64,000 nucleotides of DNA from Mycolicibacterium tokaiense (lineage in GTDB: Bacteria; Actinomycetota; Actinomycetes; Mycobacteriales; Mycobacteriaceae), in assembly GCF_010725885.1 (NCBI RefSeq), contig NZ_AP022600.1, positions 3,658,001-3,722,000 of the forward strand, in the 5' to 3' direction. Positions 44,929 to 55,200 of this stretch are shown here, piece after piece (the first letter of the stretch is position 1; the number at the start of each line of letters is the position of its first letter). A program made the translations under genes and the position numbers. The notes beneath the pieces are model-generated. The model had not been told where the DNA came from. It did no database searches and was given only the letters and a program-made list of their open reading frames with translations.

Positions 44929-45843
44929 TCAAGGCGAGTCTTTCGGTACCGAAGTAATCGAACGAGGGACGGCGGATAAGAAGGTTGAAAGAATTGGAAA
45001 TCGAAGGATATAGACAGCCATTATGGCAGAAATCACGACAAATACCCAGGATTCTAATGGTGATCGCCGTCCGCCGTTATTGGCATCCGTGACCGCTTTG
45101 GCAAAATCGTGCTGACCTTGTAACTGGCCCAGATCGAAACTGGACGCATTTACCAGATGAGGCTCGCTCAGAATGTCGTCGCGGATGACAATCCAAGCTT
45201 GAAAAACAAAGATCGCAAAAGCTATGATCGTAAAGATTGTGAATATTTTGAGCTTTCTACGCAGATGTTTGAAGCGAAGAAACCACCTCTCGCTAACGGC
45301 GTCGAGTGCGTCGTTAGATAGGTCGATTCCTCTTTTCGAGCTGGCGACTTCTGCGCCGCGAATTGTTCCGACGAGCTTCGCTCTCCTCGGGGACGTGTGA
45401 AGTAATTCAACGATAAATCCGTCAGAGGGATCCAAGAAGTCGAACGATAGTCTGGCGCACTGGGGATCGTCTGAGCCAAACTCACACTTCGCGTCGATCT
45501 GTTCACGACTAACTGTGAGCACGCGGGCGTGCAAAACGACAGCGTCCGATTCGAGCTCCAGGCGTAATTGGTCGGTTGGCACGATGTCGGACCCCCGGAC
45601 TGTATCGCCGCGCGCGTTCCACATAGCGAATCGCGTTCTGCTTACGCTGAGAATCTTGCTTCCGTCAAACTCCATGTTGAGCCGGTCGAGGATGCCATCG
45701 TCCGAATCGATGATCACGTCGAAGTCAGCTGCTGACCGCAGGTCCGGCCGCTGCCGTCCCCGGCGCGCGAAGAACCATGCTGCTGGGATGCCGATAACCG
45801 CAATGACGAAGCTTGCCCAGCCCAAAATCACGCTCGAATCCAT
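44929..45843 (-). CDS. Three-helix membrane protein, cargo of the element
   Basis: 304 residues. One N-terminal membrane helix (about 6-26, LGWASFVIAVIGIPAAWFFA), then RRGRQRP (positive inside). A soluble domain follows (30-195, with SFDFLDPSDGFIVELLHTS), then two more helices (about 203-225 and 268-290). The soluble domain is probably cytosolic. No family recognised. It is separated from the kinase operon by 360 nt and lies next to attR, a usual place for phage-borne defence or exclusion genes. DNA is notably A+T-rich for this chromosome. Confidence 0.68.
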   Translation of the reverse strand: MDSSVILGWASFVIAVIGIPAAWFFARRGRQRPDLRSAADFDVIIDSDDGILDRLNMEFDGSKILSVSRTRFAMWNARGDTVRGSDIVPTDQLRLELESDAVVLHARVLTVSREQIDAKCEFGSDDPQCARLSFDFLDPSDGFIVELLHTSPRRAKLVGTIRGAEVASSKRGIDLSNDALDAVSERWFLRFKHLRRKLKIFTIFTIIAFAIFVFQAWIVIRDDILSEPHLVNASSFDLGQLQGQHDFAKAVTDANNGGRRSPLESWVFVVISAIMAVYILRFPILSTFLSAVPRSITSVPKDSP

Positions 45844-45874
45844 GGTCCCCCTCGTCGGCCTGAACAGACGCGGC

Positions 45875-45901
45875 TGACAACGTTGATCGCCGACGTTGTC
45901 A
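45875..45901. repeat. Inverted repeat upstream of the membrane-protein gene
   Basis: TGACAACGT (45875-45883) and ACGTTGTCA (45893-45901), a perfect 9-bp repeat with a 9-nt centre, 32 bases before the gene start. It could be an operator or an attachment-site arm. Confidence 0.55.
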
Positions 45902-45969
45902 CCCCCGCGGCCTATCGAACCACAACAGCCGTTCGGCTATCTGACGACGATAAGAATCGTGACATGCGG

Positions 45970-46006
45970 GTAGTGATGCCCTCTGACAGTCGCCAAGACA
46001 ACTGGT
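45970..46006. other. attR of the serine-integrase element
   Basis: GTAGTGATGCCCTCT (45970-45984), then 17 bases, then the core CTGGT (46002-46006), then host gene sequence. Together with attL it reconstructs an attP with inverted arms and an attB inside the Rv3196-like gene. Confidence 0.75.
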
Positions 46007-46564
46007 CAGACCCGGCAGCACCAGCGGACCCACCAGGCCAACTCCGTCGCGAACCCGGACCTGCAGGTGCGGTAACCGGGTTTCGCGCAGCTCCCGCAGC
46101 AACCGCGGGTCGGCCACCAGGTAGTCGGTCAGCACCACCAGATCCGTCACCCCGGGTCGCACCGAGGCGTGCGGCTGGCTGCTGTGCTTGACGCGGGCGC
46201 CGCAGCGAGTCAGGCCGTCGAGGATCACATCGGCCAGGGGTCCGCGGCCGTGCACTCGGATCGCCGGTGCGCGACCGGTGCGGGCGCTGGGGTGGGGCCG
46301 CGCCACCCCGGCACTCACCAGGGCACCGATCAACACCGTGAGGTCGTCGGCACCGAGCTCGCCGTGGCGGGCTGCCTCGCGGGCCAGGTCCTCCAGGCCG
46401 GCGGTGGCCTGCATCCGGCGCAGCACCGCGGCCAGCGCGACGGGGGTCAGCCCGCCGGGCGGCCGAACGGTGACGGCTCGACGCGGATCCCAGCCCACCT
46501 GAACGGTGCCATCCGGGCGCAGCAGCACCGGCATCGCGGGGTCGAGGCTGTAGCGGCCGGCCAT
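46002..46564 (-). pseudogene. 5' part of the Rv3196-like cyclodehydratase-type gene, split by the element
   Basis: Starts ATG 46564 (MAGRYSLDPAMPVLLRPDGT). Up to the core it encodes about 187 residues of the host gene, including the Rossmann-like AIRVHGRGPLADVILDGL and TDLVVLTDYLVAD and ending LVLPGLTSC. Translation would continue into element DNA for about 34 codons, stopping at 45899. The fold is that of ThiF/TOMM-type cyclodehydratase proteins such as Rv3196. With the 3' part at 34306-34587 it forms one exact open frame, so excision would restore the gene. Confidence 0.85.
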
Positions 46565-46600
46565 GCCGCCGACTGTGGCACGTCGCGGTCAGGCCGGGTT

Positions 46601-47965
46601 TTATTTGTCCACAGGGGGATCGTCGGGGCCGCGACCCAGTTCCTTCTCGAACTCGGCGATGGCCTTGTCGATGTCGTCGGCGCTGGTGTCGCCGCCGATC
46701 ACCCGGTCGATGAACCCGGCGGGCTCATCGAGATCGTGAGCGTTGGGCAGCAGGTCGGGGTGCTGCCACACGGCGTCGCGGGCATCGGTGCCTGCAGCTT
46801 CGGTCAGTCGTTCCCACAACACGGCCGCCTCGCGCATCTTGCGGGGCCGCAGCTCCAGACCCACCAGGGTGGCGAAGGTCTGCTCGGCCGGGCCGCCGGT
46901 GGCGCGGCGCCGGCGCAGCGTCTCGGCCAGCGCGGAGGCGCCGGGGATCCGGTCACCCAGGGCGGCCGCGACCACGGTCTGCACCCAGCCCTCGATGAGC
47001 GCCAGCAGCGTCTCCAGGCGTTCCAGTGCCGCGGTCTGCTCCGGGGTGGCCTTCGGCTCGAAGATGCCCTGGTTGAGCAGCTGTTCCATGGCGGCGGGAT
47101 CAGCCATGGCGGCCGGGTTGAAGCCCTGGGCCAGTTCCTCGATGCCGGACATGTCGATGGTGATGCCCTTGGCGTAGGCCTCGACGTTGCTCAGCAGCTG
47201 GCTGGCCAGCCACGGCACGTGGACGAACAGCCGCTGGTGGGCGGCTTCACGCGCAGCCAGAAAGGTGAGGATCTCGGCGCGCGGCTGTTCCAGTCCCGAC
47301 GAGAACTCCTCGACCGCGTCGGGCAGCAGCGCAGCGACGCCCTTGGGTCCCAGCGGCAGCCCGATGTCGGTGGACGTCAGCACCTCTTTCGAGAGCTTGC
47401 CCAGGGCCTGACCCAGTTGGGAGCCGAACGCCATGCCGCCCATCTGGGAGATCATCGCCAGCAGCGGACCGGCCATGCTCTTGGCCTCTTCGGGCAGTGC
47501 CGAGGCCCACATGGTCGAGATCTGCTGTGCCACCGGATCGCACAGCCGCTTCCAGGTGTCGATGGTGTTGTCGAGCCAGTCGGTGGCCGACCAGGCGACG
47601 GCCTTGGAGGTGCCGGCGGGCAGGGGAGTCACGCCGTCGAGCCAGAGATCGGCCAGGTGCACGGCGTCGGCGATCGCCTTGGTGGTGTTCTCCGGGATCG
47701 GCGCGACGAACCCGATGGAGTTCGACGCCAGCTGGCGGGCCAGGTCGTAGTTGACCGGTCCGGCCGAGGCCCCGCCCATGCCCGCGCCGCCCGCGGAGAA
47801 CATCTGGCCCAGCCGGGTGAAGATCTGCCCCAGGTCGTTCATGTTGAAGTCACCGCCGCCCGCGCCGAAGCCGAACGGGTCGTTCGGGTTCGGGTTCTGT
47901 CGGTCCGGATCCTTGTCGGGATCCTTGTTTTCACCGGACGAGAAGCCAAAGGGCAGGTCAGCCAT
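46601..47965 (-). CDS. Zincin_2-family (DUF2342) protein, Rv3195-like
   Basis: 454 residues. Gly/Asn/Asp-rich start (DKDPDRQNPNPNDPFGFGAG), then a helical domain. The segment FLAAREAAHQRLFVHVPWL is where related zincins have HExxH; here the first His is Arg (REAAH), so either the family uses other ligands or the protein is not a peptidase. Orthologues in mycobacteria are annotated as zinc metalloproteases. ATG 47965 (MADLPFGFSSG) follows a leaderless -10 at seven bases. It lies 36 nt upstream of the Rv3196-like gene on the same strand. Confidence 0.82.
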   Translation of the reverse strand: MADLPFGFSSGENKDPDKDPDRQNPNPNDPFGFGAGGGDFNMNDLGQIFTRLGQMFSAGGAGMGGASAGPVNYDLARQLASNSIGFVAPIPENTTKAIADAVHLADLWLDGVTPLPAGTSKAVAWSATDWLDNTIDTWKRLCDPVAQQISTMWASALPEEAKSMAGPLLAMISQMGGMAFGSQLGQALGKLSKEVLTSTDIGLPLGPKGVAALLPDAVEEFSSGLEQPRAEILTFLAAREAAHQRLFVHVPWLASQLLSNVEAYAKGITIDMSGIEELAQGFNPAAMADPAAMEQLLNQGIFEPKATPEQTAALERLETLLALIEGWVQTVVAAALGDRIPGASALAETLRRRRATGGPAEQTFATLVGLELRPRKMREAAVLWERLTEAAGTDARDAVWQHPDLLPNAHDLDEPAGFIDRVIGGDTSADDIDKAIAEFEKELGRGPDDPPVDK

Positions 47966-47972
47966 GAGTCCA

Positions 47973-47978
47973 ACGGTA
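47973..47978 (-). promoter_or_regulatory. Leaderless -10 element
   Basis: TACCGT on the minus strand, seven bases before the ATG at 47965; no ribosome-binding site seen. Confidence 0.5.
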
Positions 47979-48088
47979 CTCATCACCACCAGAGGTTGCG
48001 TCAACGGCGCTCACGCTGTCAGTGAATCCGTCCGTGACGCGTACCTGTGTCGACCCGTACGACGACGTTGGCCCTCTCCGGGTGCCCG

Positions 48089-48094
48089 TACTCT
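48089..48094 (+). promoter_or_regulatory. Leaderless -10 element
   Basis: TACTCT, six bases before the GTG at 48101; a weak -35 TTGGCC stands at 48068-48073. Confidence 0.5.
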
Positions 48095-48100
48095 TGCCTC

Positions 48101-49123
48101 GTGAACAGGCGGATTATGACGCTGGTGGTGGCGCTGGTTCCCATCGTCACCTTCGGCGTGCTGCTGGCCGTGGTGACGGTGCCCTTCGTCTCGTTGGGTC
48201 CCGGGCCCACCTTCGACACCTTGGGTGAGTTCGACGGCAAGCCGGTCGTCGACATCGAGGGCACCGAGACCAAGCCCACGTCCGGGCACCTGAACATGAC
48301 GACGGTGTCCCAGCGGGACGGCCTGACCCTGGGGCATGCGTTGAGTCTCTGGATGTCCGGCCGCGAGCAACTGGTGCCGCGCGACCTGGTGTACCCGCCG
48401 GACAAGTCTCGCGAGGAGGTCCAGGAGGCGAACACCGCGGACTTCCAGCGGTCCGAGGACAGCGCCGAGTACGCGGCGCTGGGCTATCTGGATTACGCGC
48501 CGGCGCTCACGGTGTCCGTCGTCAACGATCCCGGCCCGGCGGCCGGAAAGCTCGAGCCCGGCGATGCCATCGACGCGGTCAACGGACAGCCCGTCGCCAA
48601 CACCGACGATTTCATGCGTTTGCTGGAGAAAACCAGGCCGGGGGAGGAGATCGTCGTCGACTACCGCCGCAAGAACCAGCCCGCCGGCACCACCACCATC
48701 ACCCTGGGCGAGCATCCGGACAAGGACTCGGGTCTGGTGGGTGTCTCGGTGCTCACCGTGCCCTGGGCGCCGTTCTCCATCGACTTCAACCTGGCCAACA
48801 TCGGCGGCCCATCGGCCGGGCTGATGTTCAGCCTGGCCGTCGTCGACAAGCTCACCACCGGTGACCTCAACGGATCCAAGTTCGTCGCGGGCACCGGCAG
48901 CATCGCCCTCGACGGTGCCGTGGGGCCCATCGGTGGCATCACCCACAAGATGCTGGCAGCGCGGGAAGCGGGTGCCACGGTGTTCCTGGTGCCCGCCGAC
49001 AACTGCGCCGAGGCCGTGACCGATCCCCAGGACGGGCTGGAGATGGTCAAGGTGGAATCACTCGAGAGTGCGGTCAACGCACTCCAGACGCTTTCAGCCG
49101 GTGGCGAACCACCCCGTTGCTGA
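48101..49123 (+). CDS. Membrane-anchored PDZ and Lon-type protease (Rv3194c-like)
   Basis: 340 residues. One N-terminal membrane helix (about 8-29, LVVALVPIVTFGVLLAVVTV), then an external PDZ domain around residues 140-215 (LTVSVVNDPGPAAGKLEPGD). The C-terminal Lon-like proteolytic domain has the Ser in GGPSAGLMFSLAV and the Lys in GGITHKMLAA, the catalytic dyad. It resembles the YlbL/SdrC family; YlbL of Bacillus degrades a cell-division inhibitor. The GTG at 48101 (MNRRIM) gives a leaderless start. Confidence 0.9.
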   Translation: MNRRIMTLVVALVPIVTFGVLLAVVTVPFVSLGPGPTFDTLGEFDGKPVVDIEGTETKPTSGHLNMTTVSQRDGLTLGHALSLWMSGREQLVPRDLVYPPDKSREEVQEANTADFQRSEDSAEYAALGYLDYAPALTVSVVNDPGPAAGKLEPGDAIDAVNGQPVANTDDFMRLLEKTRPGEEIVVDYRRKNQPAGTTTITLGEHPDKDSGLVGVSVLTVPWAPFSIDFNLANIGGPSAGLMFSLAVVDKLTTGDLNGSKFVAGTGSIALDGAVGPIGGITHKMLAAREAGATVFLVPADNCAEAVTDPQDGLEMVKVESLESAVNALQTLSAGGEPPRC

Positions 49124-49214
49124 CCGACGGTCGGGTCGTTGCCCGAACCGCGTTCAGTACAGTTGGGGCCGTCACAGTACACCCGTCACCACATCGTCAC
49201 CAGGGAGTTAACAC

Positions 49215-52200
49215 GTGGGTATGCGGCCCGCCGCGCGGATGCCGAAGCTGACTCGGCGCAGCCGGATTCTGATCGCCATCGCCTTGGTGGCGGTGGTGCT
49301 GCTGCTGGTCGGTCCCCGACTGGTGGACACCTATGTCGACTGGCTCTGGTTCGGTGAGCTCGGGTACCGCTCGGTGTTCACCACCACCCTGGTGACCCGA
49401 CTCGTCGTCTTCCTGGTGGTGGCCCTGGGCGTGGGTGCCATCGTGTTCGCGGGGTTGGCGCTGGCCTATCGGTCGCGGCCGGTGTTCGTGCCCACCGTCG
49501 GGCCCAACGACCCGGTGGCCCGGTACCGCACCGCGGTGATGTCCCGGCTGAAGCTGGTCGGCATCGGTGTCCCGGTGGCCATCGGCTTCTTCGCCGGTCT
49601 GATCGCACAGAGCTACTGGCCGCAGGTCCAGCTCTTCCTCAACGGCGGCACCTTCGGCGTCACCGACCCGCAGTTCGGTCTCGATCTCGGCTTCTATGCC
49701 TTCGACCTGCCGTTCTACCGGCTGGTCCTCAACTACGTCATGGTGGCGCTGTTCCTGGCCTTCATCGCAAACCTGCTGGGCCACTACATCTTCGGCGGTA
49801 TCAGGCTGGCCGGGCGCGCCGGGGTGCTCAGCAAGCCCGCGCGCATCCAACTGGTGGCGCTGGTCGGTGTGCTGGTGCTGCTGAAGGCGTTCGCGTACTG
49901 GCTGGACCGCTATGAACTGCTCAGCCACACCCGGGGCGGCAAGCCGTTCACCGGCGCCGGCTACACCGACATCAACGCGGTGCTGCCTGCCAAGCTGATC
50001 CTGCTCGCCATCGCGGTGATCTGTGCGGCGGCGGTGTTCTCGGCGCTGGTGCTGCGGGATCTGCGTATCCCGGCCATCGGTCTGGTGCTGCTGCTGCTGA
50101 GCTCCATCGTCATCGGTGCCGGCTGGCCGCTGGTGGTCGAGCAGATCAGCGTCCGGCCCAACGCCGCGCAGCGGGAGGCGGAGTACATCTCCCGCAGTAT
50201 CACCGCGACGCGCGAGGCGTACGGGCTGACCGAGCAGACGGTGAACTACCGCGACTACAGCGGCAACGCGAATGCGACCGCACAGCAGGTGGCCGCCGAC
50301 CGCGCCACCACCTCCAACATCCGGTTGCTCGACCCGACCATCGTCAGCCCGGCGTTCACCCAGTTCCAGCAGGGCAAGAACTTCTACAGCTTCCCCGAGC
50401 AACTGTCGATGGACCGCTACACCGGCGAGGACGGCTCGCTGCGCGACTACGTGGTGGCCGCTCGCGAACTCAACCCGGAACGGCTGATCGACAACCAGCG
50501 CGACTGGATCAACCGCCACACCGTCTACACCCACGGCAACGGGTTCATCGCCTCGCCAGCGAACACCGTGCGCGGCATCGCCAACGACCCCAACCAGAAC
50601 GGCGGCTACCCCGAGTTCCTGGCCAGCGTGGTCGGCGGCAACGGCTCGGTGGTCTCACCCGGACCGGCCCAGCTGGATCAGCCGCGCGTCTACTACGGCC
50701 CCGTGATCGCCTCGGCCCCCGCCGATTACGCCATCGTCGGCAGCAACGGTGGCCCGGATCGCGAGTATGACTACGAGACCAACACCGAGACCCGCAACTA
50801 CACCTACCAGGGCAGCGGCGGTGTCTCGATCGGCAACTGGTTCAACCGGTCGGTGTTCGCCGCCAAGTTCGCCGAGCGCAACTTCCTGTTCTCCGGCGTC
50901 ATCAACGAGAACAGCAAAATCCTGTTCAACCGCGACCCCGCGAACCGCGTCGAGGCGGTGGCACCGTGGCTGACCACCGACACCAGCGTGTATCCGGCGA
51001 TCGTCAACAAGCGCATGGTGTGGATCGTCGACGGTTACACCACGCTGGACAACTACCCGTACTCCGAGCTCACCTCGCTCTCGAGTGCCACCGCCGACTC
51101 CAACGAGGTGGCCGCCAACCGGCTGCTGCCCGACCGGCAGGTGTCCTACATCCGCAACTCGGTGAAGGCCACCGTCGACGCCTATGACGGCACCGTTACC
51201 CTGTACGCCCAGGACGAGTCCGACCCGGTGCTGCAGGCGTGGATGAAGGTCTTCCCCGACACGGTGAAGCCGAAGGCGGACATCAGCGAGGAACTGGCCC
51301 AGCACCTGCGCTATCCCGAAGATCTGTTCAAGGTGCAGCGCGCCCTGCTGGCCAAGTACCACGTCGACGACCCGATCACGTTCTTCTCGACGTCGGATTT
51401 CTGGGACGTGCCGCTGGACCCCAACCCGACGGCCTCCAGCTACCAGCCGCCGTACTACATCGTGGCCAAGGACATCGCGCAGGATGGCAGCCGGGCGTCG
51501 TTCCAGCTGACCAGTGCCATGAACCGCTTCCGCCGCGACTTCCTGGCCGCCTACATCAGTGCGTCCTCGGATCCGGACACCTACGGTCAGCTGACCGTGC
51601 TCACCATCCCGGGTCAGGTCAACGGTCCGAAGCTGGCCTTCAACGCCATCAGCACCGACACCGCCGTCAGCCAGGACCTCGGTGTCATCGGCCGCGACAA
51701 CCAGAACCGCATCCGGTGGGGCAATCTGCTGACGTTGCCGGTTGGCCAGGGTGGCCTGCTGTACGTGGCGCCCATCTACGCCTCACCGGGCAGCAGCGAC
51801 GCGGCGTCGAGCTACCCTCGCCTGATCCGTGTGGCGATGATGTACAACGACCAGGTCGGTTACGGTCCGACAGTGCGCGACGCGCTGGACGAGATCTTCG
51901 GCGCCGGTGCGGGCGCCACCGCGACAGGCCCGGCCCCCACGCCGGGGTCGGCGCTGCCGGCCAACGCGCCGGGGGATTCGCCGCCCCCGAACGCCGCGCA
52001 GTCGGTGGAACCGCCTGCCGCGCAGCCTGCGACACCCGCCCCGGAAGCGGCCACCCCGCCTGCCCCCAGCGGTCAGCCGGTCACGCTGTCGCCCGCCCGG
52101 GCCGCCGCCTTGGCGGAGGTGCAGACCGCCCTCGACGGTATGCAGGAGGCACAGGTCAGCGGGAACTTCGCCGAGTTCGGTGAAGCCCTGCAGCGTCTGG

Positions 52201-52235
52201 ACGATGCGATGAACAGGTACCGACAGACGCGCTGA
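49215..52235 (+). CDS. UPF0182-family integral membrane protein (Rv3193c-like)
   Basis: 1006 residues. Seven predicted membrane helices occupy residues 18-310. A large extracytoplasmic domain follows, highly conserved in actinobacteria (segments such as [20 protein letters not shown] and [20 protein letters not shown]). Then comes a Pro/Ala-rich linker (about 890-955) and a short helical end. Start GTG 49215 with AGGGAG at 49202-49207; ATG 49221 is an alternative. Function unknown despite wide conservation. Confidence 0.9.
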   Translation: MGMRPAARMPKLTRRSRILIAIALVAVVLLLVGPRLVDTYVDWLWFGELGYRSVFTTTLVTRLVVFLVVALGVGAIVFAGLALAYRSRPVFVPTVGPNDPVARYRTAVMSRLKLVGIGVPVAIGFFAGLIAQSYWPQVQLFLNGGTFGVTDPQFGLDLGFYAFDLPFYRLVLNYVMVALFLAFIANLLGHYIFGGIRLAGRAGVLSKPARIQLVALVGVLVLLKAFAYWLDRYELLSHTRGGKPFTGAGYTDINAVLPAKLILLAIAVICAAAVFSALVLRDLRIPAIGLVLLLLSSIVIGAGWPLVVEQISVRPNAAQREAEYISRSITATREAYGLTEQTVNYRDYSGNANATAQQVAADRATTSNIRLLDPTIVSPAFTQFQQGKNFYSFPEQLSMDRYTGEDGSLRDYVVAARELNPERLIDNQRDWINRHTVYTHGNGFIASPANTVRGIANDPNQNGGYPEFLASVVGGNGSVVSPGPAQLDQPRVYYGPVIASAPADYAIVGSNGGPDREYDYETNTETRNYTYQGSGGVSIGNWFNRSVFAAKFAERNFLFSGVINENSKILFNRDPANRVEAVAPWLTTDTSVYPAIVNKRMVWIVDGYTTLDNYPYSELTSLSSATADSNEVAANRLLPDRQVSYIRNSVKATVDAYDGTVTLYAQDESDPVLQAWMKVFPDTVKPKADISEELAQHLRYPEDLFKVQRALLAKYHVDDPITFFSTSDFWDVPLDPNPTASSYQPPYYIVAKDIAQDGSRASFQLTSAMNRFRRDFLAAYISASSDPDTYGQLTVLTIPGQVNGPKLAFNAISTDTAVSQDLGVIGRDNQNRIRWGNLLTLPVGQGGLLYVAPIYASPGSSDAASSYPRLIRVAMMYNDQVGYGPTVRDALDEIFGAGAGATATGPAPTPGSALPANAPGDSPPPNAAQSVEPPAAQPATPAPEAATPPAPSGQPVTLSPARAAALAEVQTALDGMQEAQVSGNFAEFGEALQRLDDAMNRYRQTR

Positions 52236-52255
52236 CAAGGCGTGGCACGCGTACT

Positions 52256-52261
52256 TAAGAT
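52256..52261 (+). promoter_or_regulatory. Leaderless -10 element of the SARP gene
   Basis: TAAGAT, six bases before the GTG at 52268; no ribosome-binding site seen. Confidence 0.5.
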
Positions 52262-52267
52262 CCACGC

Positions 52268-55200
52268 GTGCACTATCGGTTGCTCGGCCCGCTGCAGGTG
52301 GTGCACGGCGAATCCCAGGTGGACGTCGGCTCCCCCAAGCAGCGGGCCGTGCTCGCGGCGCTGCTGATCGCGCGGGGCCGGGTGGTCTCCACCGATCGAT
52401 TGATCGATGCGGTGTGGGGTGACGACGTTCCCGGCAGCGCGACGGCCGGGCTGCAGGCTTACATCTCGAATCTGCGCAAGGCGTTGCGTCCCATCGGCGG
52501 TGCCGTGTCACCGATCGTGCGGCAGCCGCCCGGTTACGCCCTGGAGGCGGCGAGCACCGATCTCGCGGAATTCGAGGACCGGTGCGCGGCCGCGCGGGCT
52601 GCCGTGGCCGAAGGTTCCTGGCGGCAGGCCCTGACCGCGGTCGACGACGCGCTGGCGCTGTGGCGCGGGCCGTTGTTGTCGGACCTGCGCGACGAGCCCT
52701 GGGTGCGCGAGGAGGCCGGCCGGGTGGACGATCTGCGTACCGAGTGCGTCGAACATCGCGTGACGGCGCTGCTCGCGCTGGGCCGGGTACCCGAGGCGGT
52801 GGCCGAGGCCGCCGAACTGCGTTCCCTGGAACCGCTGCGTGATCGTGGGGCGTGGCTGCAGATGCTGGCGCTCTATCGAGCCGGGCGCACTGCGGAGGCG
52901 CTGGACGTATTCGCCTCACACACCAGGACTCTCGACGATGAGCTGGGGTTGGATCCGGGCTCGGAGGTGCGCGACCTGCAGGTCGCGATCCTGCGTCAGG
53001 CTCCCGAGCTGGCCGCCTGGCCACGATCCCCGGAGTGGACCGGTGCCGCCGAGGTGCCCGCCCCGGCGGCGACGCAGACGTCGGCGCCGGAGCCGGCGCC
53101 GACGGGATTGGTCGGCCGCCACCGTGAATTATTCTCCGCCGCAAGGCTTCTCGATGACGTTATGGCCGGCGGCACGCGATGGCTGGTGCTCACGGGTCCA
53201 CCGGGGATCGGTAAGACCCGGCTCGCCGAGGAAGTCGCCGACCGTGCGGCACACCGTGGTGCGCAGGTGATCTGGGTCGGATGCCCGGATGAACGCGGCA
53301 CGCCCGCCTGGTGGCCCATGCGCCAACTGGTCCGCGGGTTGGGCGCCGAGACCGGCCAGGTGCTGCACGTGCCGCCCGATGTCGACTCCGATACCGCGCG
53401 CTTCCACGTCTATGAACGCGTCCAGACGTTGCTGGAGCACTGCTCGCGCGCGCAGCCTGTGGCCCTGGTGATCGACAACGTGCAATGGGCCGATCCCACC
53501 TCGGCGAGCTGCCTGGCCTATCTGGCCGGGGCGCTGCGGGATCACCGGATCCTGGTGGTGATCACAGTCCGTGACATCGAGCACGGCCCCGAGCTGGCAC
53601 GCCTGCTGGCAACTGCCGCCCGCGGTGACGGCAACCGGCAGTGGGAGGTACCTGCCCTGGACGGGGCCGAGGTGGCCGTTCTGGCCAACCAGGTGGCCGA
53701 GGATGAACTCAGTGACGCCGAAGCTGCGGCGCTGGCCGAGCGCACCGGCGGCAATCCGTTCTTCGTCTCCGAATACGCCCGACTACCCCGGGCCGAGCGC
53801 ACGGGCGCGGTGTTGCCCGGCGCCATCCGGTCGGTGCTGGACCGCCGCCTGGCTGTACTGGATCCCGCTGTGCTGCAAGTACTTCGAGCTGCCGCCGTGA
53901 TCGGGGACACGGTGGAGTTCTCCGTGCTGGCAGCCACCACCGGACTCGACGTCGACACCTTGGCCGACCACCTCGACGATGCTGCAGACGAGCGGATAGT
54001 GGTGGGCGCCCATGACGGCGAGGGCTACGCGTTCGCCCACGGGCTGCTGCGGACCCAGCTGTTGGCCGACATCCCTGCGCTGCGCCGGCAACGCCTGCAC
54101 GCCCGGGTGGCCGAGGTGCTCGACGGCGCTGCGGGGGACGCCGCGCTGACGCGCCGCGCTCAGCATCTGGTGGCGGCGCTGCCGTTGGTCGAGCCGGTCG
54201 AGGTGGTCGACGCATGCCGTTGTGCGGCCGAATCCGCCACGCAGCGCTGGAGTTCGGAGACCGCGGCGCGCTGGTGGCAAGCGGCGCTCGATGCTTACGA
54301 CCTGATGCCTGCCGCGCTGCGCAGCGACGACGAGCGGGACGGATTGACGGTGGCGTTGCTGGATGCGCTGGCGCGGGCGGGTCGAGGCCAGACGGTGCTG
54401 GAGACCGTGCAGCGGCACATTCTGGAGGCGCTGCACACCGGGCGAACCGCGACCGCCGGACGGTTGGCCGGTGCGCTGCTGCGGGTCAGTGGCGGCTGGC
54501 CCTGGCTGGCCCCCGGGGTGGACCCCGGCCCGCTGCTGACGGTGCTCGACCGTGCCGCGGAGTTGGCCACCGCAGATCCGGCAGCCGAAGCGCGCATCCG
54601 CGCGGCGCTGGCGGTGGGGCACTGTTATCACCCCGACACCACGGTGGCGGCCGATCACCTGGCACGGAGCATGACGTTGGCGCAGGCCACCCACGACGCC
54701 GACGTAATCGCCGATGCACTGATGGGCCACCTGATCACCTACTCAGGCGTCGCCGAGTTCAGCGGCCCCACCGTGCAGTGGGTGGATGAACTGCTTGCGC
54801 TGGGGCACAACGGTCTTCGCGAGGACGCCGTGATCGCGCATTCGGTGGCCACCATGGCGGCGATGAACCTCGGCGACGTCGACGGCGCCCAGGCGCATCT
54901 GCGGGCCGGGATCGAGGGCAGCGAGGCATTGCAGTTGCCGGTGCTGCGGGCACAGCTGCGCTGGACCGAGGCGCTGATCGCGCTGTGGCGCGGCGACTTC
55001 GCCGAAACCGCGCGACACCACGACATTGCGGCGTCGGTGCACGAGCAGACCGAACTGTACGAGGCCGGCAGCGGCATGCTGGCGGCAGCGTCGCTGATCC
55101 GCGAGACGGGACGGGTGCCGGAGACCGGGCTGCTGGCCGGGGACGTGCCGGCTGCCGGCGGTGAGGGGATGGTCGGGGTGGTGCGCGTCGCCTTGGCGGC

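Larger units (their letters stand above)
34588..46006. mobile_element. Integrated phiRv1/phiRv2-like phage-satellite element, 11.4 kb, with cargo operon
   Basis: Bounded by CTGGT cores at 34583-34587 and 46002-46006, inserted into an Rv3196-like gene. Gene order from the left: serine integrase, small accessory protein, primase/helicase, three small proteins, prohead protease, two small proteins, HNH protein; then, on the opposite strand, TPR protein, Ser/Thr kinase, HTH regulator and membrane protein. phiRv1 and phiRv2 of M. tuberculosis share integrase, replication protein and protease in that order but follow with a capsid gene, which was not found here. The cargo block is clearly richer in A+T than its surroundings. 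Confidence 0.85.

Noticed and set aside
46169..48025. 618-codon open frame on the plus strand
   Set aside because: Antisense to the Rv3196- and Rv3195-like genes; Gly/Gln/His-rich shadow.
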